The notes under the pieces: model-generated
The model's input: the letters and a program-made list of their open reading frames with translations, nothing else
Told to the model about the DNA's origin: nothing
Database searches by the model: none
Position numbers and translations under genes: made by a program
Shown here: positions 32,529-36,775 of the stretch, one piece after another
How positions within the stretch are numbered: the first letter of the stretch is position 1
Layout of the letters: each line of letters starts with the position of its first letter
Source of the DNA: an uncultured Oscillospiraceae bacterium
GTDB taxonomy: Bacteria; Bacillota; Clostridia; Oscillospirales; Acutalibacteraceae
Direction: 5' to 3'
Assembly (NCBI GenBank): GCA_900540305.1
Contig: UQFL01000014.1
Coordinates: forward strand, 1 to 36,775
DNA length: 36,775 nucleotides

Positions 32529-32762
32529 ATGAAAAAATATGTAGAAGTGCTTGCAAAATTCGACCTTGACGGCAAAATTGTGCCGTTTATGATAAAGCTT
32601 GACGATGAGAAATACGAAATAGACCGTGTGAGCGACATAAGACCTGCCGCATCGCTTAAAAGCGGAGGAGCAGGAATAAGATATACCTGCTCAATAAGAG
32701 GGTTAAATACCTATCTTTTCCTTGAAGAAACAAAGTGGTTTATAGAATCGGCGGCGTGCTGA
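32529..32762 (+). CDS. Small protein downstream of dinB, function unknown
   Basis: A 77-residue protein with a predicted all-beta look: KYVEVLAKFDLDGKIVPFMI, then YEIDRVSDIRPAASLKSGG, IRYTCSIRG and TYLFLEETKWFIE. I recall similar short proteins beside dinB in other Clostridia but know no function for them. ATG 32529 has aaggag eight bases upstream, inside the end of dinB, so it shares the SOS promoter. It could be a polymerase accessory or an unrelated rider. Confidence 0.82.
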   Translation: MKKYVEVLAKFDLDGKIVPFMIKLDDEKYEIDRVSDIRPAASLKSGGAGIRYTCSIRGLNTYLFLEETKWFIESAAC

Positions 32763-32828
32763 GGCGTTTATTTTACATTTTTTATAGTTTTATGCGCCCC
32801 GACAGGTGTTTTCTTATGAGTTTTTACA

Positions 32829-32857
32829 TTGAAAAGAAAGCCTGAAAGTGGTAAAAT
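32829..32857 (+). promoter_or_regulatory. Promoter of the aspartate aminotransferase gene
   Basis: TTGAAA (32829-32834) and TAAAAT (32852-32857) are 17 bases apart, 35 bases before the start codon. The rest of the gap from 32763 shows no convincing terminator for the dinB unit. Confidence 0.75.
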
Positions 32858-32891
32858 AACACAGTAATTTCAAATGAAAGGTTGTTTTATT

Positions 32892-34154
32892 ATGTCAAAA
32901 CTTTACGGGCAGATGAGCAGGGAAGAGCTTTTAGCTGAAAAAGCCGCTCTTCAAAGCCGCTACAACGATTTCAAAGCAATGGGTCTTAAGCTTGATATGA
33001 GCAGGGGTAAACCGGGCTCTGACCAGCTCGACCTTTCAGCAGGTATAAACGATGTTAAAGATTTCATTTCTGACGGCGTTGACTTGAGAAACTACGGTAT
33101 GCTTGACGGTATTCCGAGCTGTAAAAAGCTTTTTGCAGACCTTATGGGTGTTAAACCTGAAAATGTTATCGTAGGTCCTAACGCAAGCCTTACTCTTATG
33201 TATGATTATATTGCACAGTGTATGTTTTTCGGCGCAGGCGATACTCCGTGGTGCAAGCTTGATAAGGTTAAATTCCTTTGCCCTGTTCCAGGTTATGACC
33301 GCCACTTCACAATTCTTGAGTCATTCGGAATTGAAATGATAAATGTTGAGATGACTGAAAACGGCCCCGATATGGATGCTATTGAGGAACTTGTAAAAGA
33401 CCCCGCAGTAAAGGGTATGTTCTGTGTTCCTAAATACTCAAATCCTCAGGGTATTACTTACACTGATGATGTTGTTCGCAGAATTGCAGCTCTTAAGCCT
33501 GCGGCTAAGGATTTCAGAATCATCTGGGACAACGCTTATTGTGTTCATGACCTTGTTGAGGACGGCGATGTGCTTCTCAATATATTTGATGTTCTTCCTG
33601 AATATTCAAATGAGGATATGGTTATTGAGGTTTGCTCAACTTCTAAAATCACATTCCCCGGAGCAGGTGTTTCCGCAATAATCGCAAGCGATAATAATAT
33701 TGCCGCAATCAAAAAGCGTCTTAATGCTCAGACAATCAGCTACGATAAGATGAACCAGCACCGTCATGTTGAATTTTTCCATGACGCAAACGGCATTCTT
33801 GAGCATATGAAAAAGCACGCTGCAATAATCAAGCCTAAGTTTGATATTGTTATCCGCCATCTTGAAAATGAGCTCGGCGGAAAAGGTATTGCAAAGTGGG
33901 TTAACCCCAAGGGCGGTTACTTTATCAGCCTTGATGTAATGGACGGATGCGCTAAAAGAGTTGGCGAACTTTGCAAGGAGGCAGGCGTAACTCTTACTAC
34001 TGTCGGCGCAACTTATCCTTACGGCAAAGACCCCAACAACCGCAATATTCGTATTGCTCCCACTTATCCTCCTGTTGATGAGCTTAATATCGCAGCTGAA
34101 CTTCTTTGCATATGTACTTGTCTTGCAGCTGTTGAAAAACTTCTCGGAGAATAA
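32892..34154 (+). CDS. Aspartate aminotransferase, subgroup Ic
   Basis: A PLP enzyme of 420 residues that exchanges amino groups between aspartate and 2-oxoglutarate. It follows the Corynebacterium AspT pattern closely: LDMSRGKPGSDQLDLS, LRNYGMLDGI, CPVPGYDRHFTI, NGPDMDAIEELV, PKYSNPQG, IIWDNAYCVHDL, PLP lysine Lys252 in STSKITFPGAG, and GGYFISLDV. ATG 32892 is chosen by family alignment, with gaaagg upstream; in-frame ATG 32874 would add six residues. It has its own promoter and terminator. Aspartate links to pyrimidine and nitrogen metabolism, but no pathway partner is adjacent. Confidence 0.93.
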   Translation: MSKLYGQMSREELLAEKAALQSRYNDFKAMGLKLDMSRGKPGSDQLDLSAGINDVKDFISDGVDLRNYGMLDGIPSCKKLFADLMGVKPENVIVGPNASLTLMYDYIAQCMFFGAGDTPWCKLDKVKFLCPVPGYDRHFTILESFGIEMINVEMTENGPDMDAIEELVKDPAVKGMFCVPKYSNPQGITYTDDVVRRIAALKPAAKDFRIIWDNAYCVHDLVEDGDVLLNIFDVLPEYSNEDMVIEVCSTSKITFPGAGVSAIIASDNNIAAIKKRLNAQTISYDKMNQHRHVEFFHDANGILEHMKKHAAIIKPKFDIVIRHLENELGGKGIAKWVNPKGGYFISLDVMDGCAKRVGELCKEAGVTLTTVGATYPYGKDPNNRNIRIAPTYPPVDELNIAAELLCICTCLAAVEKLLGE

Positions 34155-34171
34155 TTTAATAGATTCAAAGA

Positions 34172-34204
34172 AAGGGGCGAGTTTTAAATTCGCCCCTTGT
34201 TTTC
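34172..34204 (+). terminator. Rho-independent terminator after the aminotransferase gene
   Basis: A 9-bp stem (aaggggcga with tcgcccctt) with a 9-base loop is followed by gttttc and, slightly later, ggttttt. It lies 17 bases after the stop and ends about 20 bases before the next gene, which therefore depends on read-through or a promoter not recognised here. Confidence 0.85.
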
Positions 34205-34222
34205 GGTTTTTAAAGGTGAAAT

Positions 34223-35110
34223 ATGGCAAATAAATTAAGCAATAAAAAACTCGGTGTTATATATATACTTTTGTCAGCCCTGTGTTTTACGGGTATGAAT
34301 ACTTTTGTAAGGCTTTCGGGTGATTTGCCGACAATGCAAAAGGTATTTTTCAGAAATTTTGTGGCAATGATTTTTGCGTTTATTGCTCTCGTGAAAGCAA
34401 AGGAGAGTTTCAAGCCGCAAAAGGGAAGTATGAAGTATCTTATCATCCGTTCTGTTGCAGGACTTGCGGGTGTTTTTGGCAATTTTTATGCGATTGATAA
34501 ACTGGAACTTTCAGACGCATCAATGCTAAATAAAATGAGCCCGTTTTTCGCACTAATATTTTCAGCAGTTTTCATTAAAGAAAAGGTAAAACCCAAACAG
34601 GCAATAGCTATTACCGTGGCGTTTATAGGTGCGTTATTTATAATTAAGCCTACATTTGCAAACGAAAATCTTTTGGCTTCATTTGCAGGATTTTTCGGAG
34701 GACTGTGTGCAGGCGCTGCGTATACCTGCGTTCGTTGGCTCGGCATAAAAGGCGAAAACGGTAAACTTATTGTGTTGTTTTTCTCCGTATTTTCCTGTAT
34801 CGTTACGGCGCCTTATTTGATTTTAGATTATCATTATATGACTGCAACACAGTGGATAATGCTGCTTATGGCAGGCGTTTGTGCGGCAGGCGGTCAGTTT
34901 TCAATCACAGCCGCATATACTCATGCGCCAAGCAGAGAAATCTCCGTATACGATTATTCTCAGGTTGTGTTTGCGGCAATAGTCGGCTTCTTCGTATTCG
35001 GCGATGTGCCCGATTTGTTGTCGTTTGTGGGTTATATTGTTATCTGCTCAATGGCTGTTTGGATGTTCTTATACAACAACAAGGCAAATTCTCTGAAAAA
35101 AGAAAAATAA
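34223..35110 (+). CDS. DMT-superfamily transporter (EamA family)
   Basis: A 295-residue inner-membrane protein with about ten hydrophobic helices arranged as two EamA repeats (roughly 10-135 and 150-285). The first repeat ends with KMSPFFALIFSAVFIKEKVK, and the second with DYSQVVFAAIVGFFVFGDVP, both typical of drug/metabolite exporters of the RhaT/YdcZ-like clan. Substrate cannot be predicted. ATG 34223 has aaaggtg six bases upstream. It lies between the aminotransferase terminator and the nrdR promoter and appears to be a single-gene unit. Confidence 0.9.
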   Translation: MANKLSNKKLGVIYILLSALCFTGMNTFVRLSGDLPTMQKVFFRNFVAMIFAFIALVKAKESFKPQKGSMKYLIIRSVAGLAGVFGNFYAIDKLELSDASMLNKMSPFFALIFSAVFIKEKVKPKQAIAITVAFIGALFIIKPTFANENLLASFAGFFGGLCAGAAYTCVRWLGIKGENGKLIVLFFSVFSCIVTAPYLILDYHYMTATQWIMLLMAGVCAAGGQFSITAAYTHAPSREISVYDYSQVVFAAIVGFFVFGDVPDLLSFVGYIVICSMAVWMFLYNNKANSLKKEK

Positions 35111-35139
35111 ATCTATATATTGGTGTAAAGTGAAAACAC

Positions 35140-35168
35140 TTGCATTTCTCTATATCTTGTGGTATAAT
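35140..35168 (+). promoter_or_regulatory. nrdR promoter
   Basis: TTGCAT (35140-35145) and a perfect TATAAT (35163-35168) are 17 bases apart, 36 bases before the nrdR start. No NrdR box is evident, so autoregulation is not supported here. Confidence 0.85.
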
Positions 35169-35203
35169 ACGATTTGTTAAAATTTTCCGGAGGTTTTTTT
35201 GTT

Positions 35204-35650
35204 ATGAAATGTCCTTTTTGCGGTTGTGAAGAAAGTAAGGTTATAGATTCAAGACCTACAGATGAAAACGAGCGTATCCGCCGCCGCCGTGAGTGTGTGG
35301 AATGCGGTAAGCGTTTTACAACTTATGAGGTTATAGAGGATGTGCCCATCATCGTTATCAAAAAGGATAAAAGCCGTGAGGTGTTTGATCGTACAAAGGT
35401 TTTAAAAGGTATGCTCAGAGCGTGCGAAAAAAGACCTGTTACATCAACTGAGCTTGAAAATGCTATTTCCGAGATTGAAGCAACTCTTCAAAGCGCTACC
35501 GACAGAGAGGTTACAAGCGTTAGAATAGGCGAGCTTATAATGGAAAAACTCAGAGAGATAGACGAGGTTGCATATGTGCGCTTCGCATCAGTTTATAAGG
35601 CGTTTGATTCAACATCTTCCTTTATTGAGGAAATATCAAAAATGAAATAA
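35204..35650 (+). CDS. nrdR: Transcriptional repressor NrdR
   Basis: Nucleotide-sensing repressor of ribonucleotide reductase genes. The 148-residue protein has the N-terminal zinc ribbon CPFC and CVEC (Cys3, Cys6, Cys31, Cys34), RIRRRRECVECGKRFTTYE, and an ATP-cone at about 46-136 (IVIKKDKSREVFDRTKVLKG, ending in VAYVRFASVYKAF). ATG 35204 is chosen by family alignment, with ggagg ten bases upstream. It is transcribed alone; no nrd gene lies in the window. Confidence 0.97.
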   Translation: MKCPFCGCEESKVIDSRPTDENERIRRRRECVECGKRFTTYEVIEDVPIIVIKKDKSREVFDRTKVLKGMLRACEKRPVTSTELENAISEIEATLQSATDREVTSVRIGELIMEKLREIDEVAYVRFASVYKAFDSTSSFIEEISKMK

Positions 35651-35661
35651 TAAAAAATTAA

Positions 35662-35696
35662 GGTCTGTGAAATCATCGGTTTCACAGACCTTTTTT
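35662..35696. terminator. Bidirectional terminator between nrdR and the glycosyltransferase
   Basis: An 11-bp perfect stem (ggtctgtgaaa with tttcacagacc) and 7-base loop are followed by tttttt on the plus strand and preceded by taaaaaatta, which gives a T-run on the minus strand. It serves both convergent genes. Confidence 0.93.
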
Positions 35697-35697
35697 C

Positions 35698-36729
35698 TCA
35701 GTATTTATAAATTTCTTTGTCTTTGCCGTCTTTATAAAAGTTTTCAATAACGATTTTGTAACGGTTATATGCTTTTTCAACGGCTTCGTCCCAGCTTATA
35801 TAAATATCGTTTCTTGCGTTTAAGCCAACCTCTTTAATCATTTCCCTTTTGTCCATTATTCTTAGCAGGGTTTCATAAATGCTTTGAGTGCTTTCCTCGC
35901 ACAAGAACCCGTTTACACCGTCTTCAATACCCTCTGCGGCGCAGGAGTTTCTAATGAGTAAAGACGGCGTTGCGCATGAAGCCGCCTCTCTGACTACAAG
36001 TCCGTTTGTGTCAAAGGTTGACGGGAAAAGCAGTATATCCGCAACTGCGTAATAATTTTGAATTTTTTGACGGTCAAGAATCTTTTTTGTCCAAACGATT
36101 TTGTCCGCAATGCCAAGGTTTTTATAATAGCGTTTAATCTTATTTTCGTCAGCGCCGAAACCAATCATTATAAGACGGTAATCTTTTCCACATTCCTTAA
36201 GCATTTTGCAAGCCTCAAGAATAAGCTTTATATTCTTGTACCAAATCATACGCCCTGTGTAAATAAATACGGGAACATTGCTCGGAATATTGTGCTGAGC
36301 TTTTAATGAATTAATAACAGATTCTTCAACATCTTTTTTAGGCATATCACAGCCGTTTGGCATAACAACATATTCGCCCGTGTATCCTAATTTACGCAGA
36401 CTGTCTGCCGTGCCCTCGCTTGTTACCCAAACTTCATCTGCACTGTTGATGTTGTTAAGAATAAAGTGCTTTGCAAAATCTTTAGCCGCTTTTGTGGGCA
36501 CTCTTCTGTCAATGTCATATTCGTATTTTGTATGGTATGTCAAAACTGTTGGAATACGCTTAACTCTGTTTACAAGTCTAAAATAATAACTAGTGGCAAG
36601 CGGTGCGTGGCTGTGAAGCAAATCAAAGCCTTTGTTAATAATGTCATAGCTGAGCTGTTTTTTAAAAGGCCAGCCTATGCTGTAACCCTCTTTCGAAGGA
36701 ACCCACCAGCTTTTGTATCTGTATATTTC
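35698..36729 (-). CDS. GT4 glycosyltransferase, 5'-truncated by the contig end
   Basis: A 343-residue fragment of a GT-B glycosyltransferase; the true start lies beyond the contig. It begins in the first Rossmann domain (FDLLHSHAPLATSYYF, LTYHTKYEYDIDRR) and has a full second domain: MPNGCDMP, FIYTGRMIWYKNIKLILEA, MIGFGADENKIK, and the donor-sugar motif DTNGLVVREAA, where Asp stands for the first Glu of the EX7E pattern. Relatives make glycolipids such as glucosyl-diacylglycerol, or mannosylated lipids; the acceptor is unknown. About 50-75 N-terminal residues are probably missing. The reading frame beyond 36729 (starting MYKRQ) is adaptor. Confidence 0.88.
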   Translation of the reverse strand, partial: EIYRYKSWWVPSKEGYSIGWPFKKQLSYDIINKGFDLLHSHAPLATSYYFRLVNRVKRIPTVLTYHTKYEYDIDRRVPTKAAKDFAKHFILNNINSADEVWVTSEGTADSLRKLGYTGEYVVMPNGCDMPKKDVEESVINSLKAQHNIPSNVPVFIYTGRMIWYKNIKLILEACKMLKECGKDYRLIMIGFGADENKIKRYYKNLGIADKIVWTKKILDRQKIQNYYAVADILLFPSTFDTNGLVVREAASCATPSLLIRNSCAAEGIEDGVNGFLCEESTQSIYETLLRIMDKREMIKEVGLNARNDIYISWDEAVEKAYNRYKIVIENFYKDGKDKEIYKY

Positions 36730-36775
36730 CTGTCTCTTATACACATCTCCGAGCCCACGAGACCGAGGCTGATCT
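36730..36775. other. Nextera P7/read-2 sequencing adaptor, reverse complement (not genomic)
   Basis: 36730-36748 are the reverse complement of the Tn5 mosaic end, 36749-36763 the rest of the read-2 adaptor, 36764-36771 the index cgaggctg and 36772-36775 the start of P7. It is the exact inverse of the first 49 bases, apart from three P7 bases, so the contig carries artificial inverted terminal repeats. Confidence 0.98.

Noticed and set aside
35129..35140. agtgaaaacact as an NrdR box upstream of nrdR
   Set aside because: It does not fit the known NrdR box pattern and there is only one copy, whereas NrdR boxes come in pairs.
1..36775. Inverted terminal repeats at the two ends suggesting a linear element or transposon
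   Set aside because: They are Nextera adaptor with mosaic end, index and P7 sequence, not biological repeats.
1..36775. tRNA, rRNA, CRISPR array, phage or toxin-antitoxin genes
   Set aside because: All gaps between genes were read; none holds a tRNA cloverleaf, direct-repeat array or typical short toxin/antitoxin pair.

Overview
The window is one contig from a spore-forming, Gram-positive Clostridia-type bacterium, most likely a gut or environmental Oscillospirales/Eubacteriales member. This rests on gene content and order: PolC-type replicase, MEP isoprenoid genes, the mazG-hup-rqcP-yabP-yabQ-divIC block, sporulation genes yabP and yabQ, a bifunctional Rel, HemZ, and a LexA box of the Firmicute type. 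No rRNA, tRNA, CRISPR array, IS element or phage gene was seen, and no gene-free stretch exceeds about 170 bases. Bases 1-49 and 36730-36775 are not genomic. They are Illumina Nextera P7/read-2 adaptor with the same i7 index at both ends, so the first and last genes need trimmed starts.

Region 1 (57-10146) is a housekeeping run on the + strand: pyrH, frr, uppS, cdsA, dxr, a RIP site-2 protease, ispG and polC. It links nucleotide supply, ribosome recycling, lipid-carrier and phospholipid synthesis, two MEP steps and replication. The PolC here lacks the usual DEDD proofreading exonuclease but keeps all nine expected metal ligands of the PHP domain.

Region 2 (10154-20292) starts at a clear promoter overlapped by an 8-bp-phased TAGCA operator-like array. 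It is a histidine operon: a fused hisZ-hisG gene, hisD, a ComEC-like metallo-hydrolase lipoprotein, hisB, hisA, hisI and hisE. It runs through overlapping stop/start codons into recJ and then rel. hisC, hisH and hisF are absent. Region 3 (20379-22906) continues with dtd, a glyoxalase-II-like hydrolase and hemZ.

Region 4 (22981-27867) has an unrecognised helical protein, a SpoVB/YabM-type flippase, mazG, hup, rqcP, yabP, yabQ and divIC, matching the Firmicute yabM-to-divIC block. Region 5 (27961-29970) has a lone class I fumarase alpha subunit and an RlmL/YpsC-type RNA methyltransferase.

Region 6 (30021-32762) is a divergent pair of units: on the minus strand an HPr-kinase-like P-loop protein with a DUF3784 membrane protein, and on the plus strand a LexA-boxed dinB with a small partner gene. 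Region 7 (32892-36729) has a type Ic aspartate aminotransferase, a DMT-family transporter, nrdR, and a 5'-truncated GT4 glycosyltransferase on the minus strand.

There is no single obvious new defence or mobile system. The most unusual items are the exonuclease-less PolC with an apparently intact PHP site, the HisZ-HisG fusion with its operator array, the his-recJ-rel linkage, and the orphan HPrK-like kinase beside an SOS gene.
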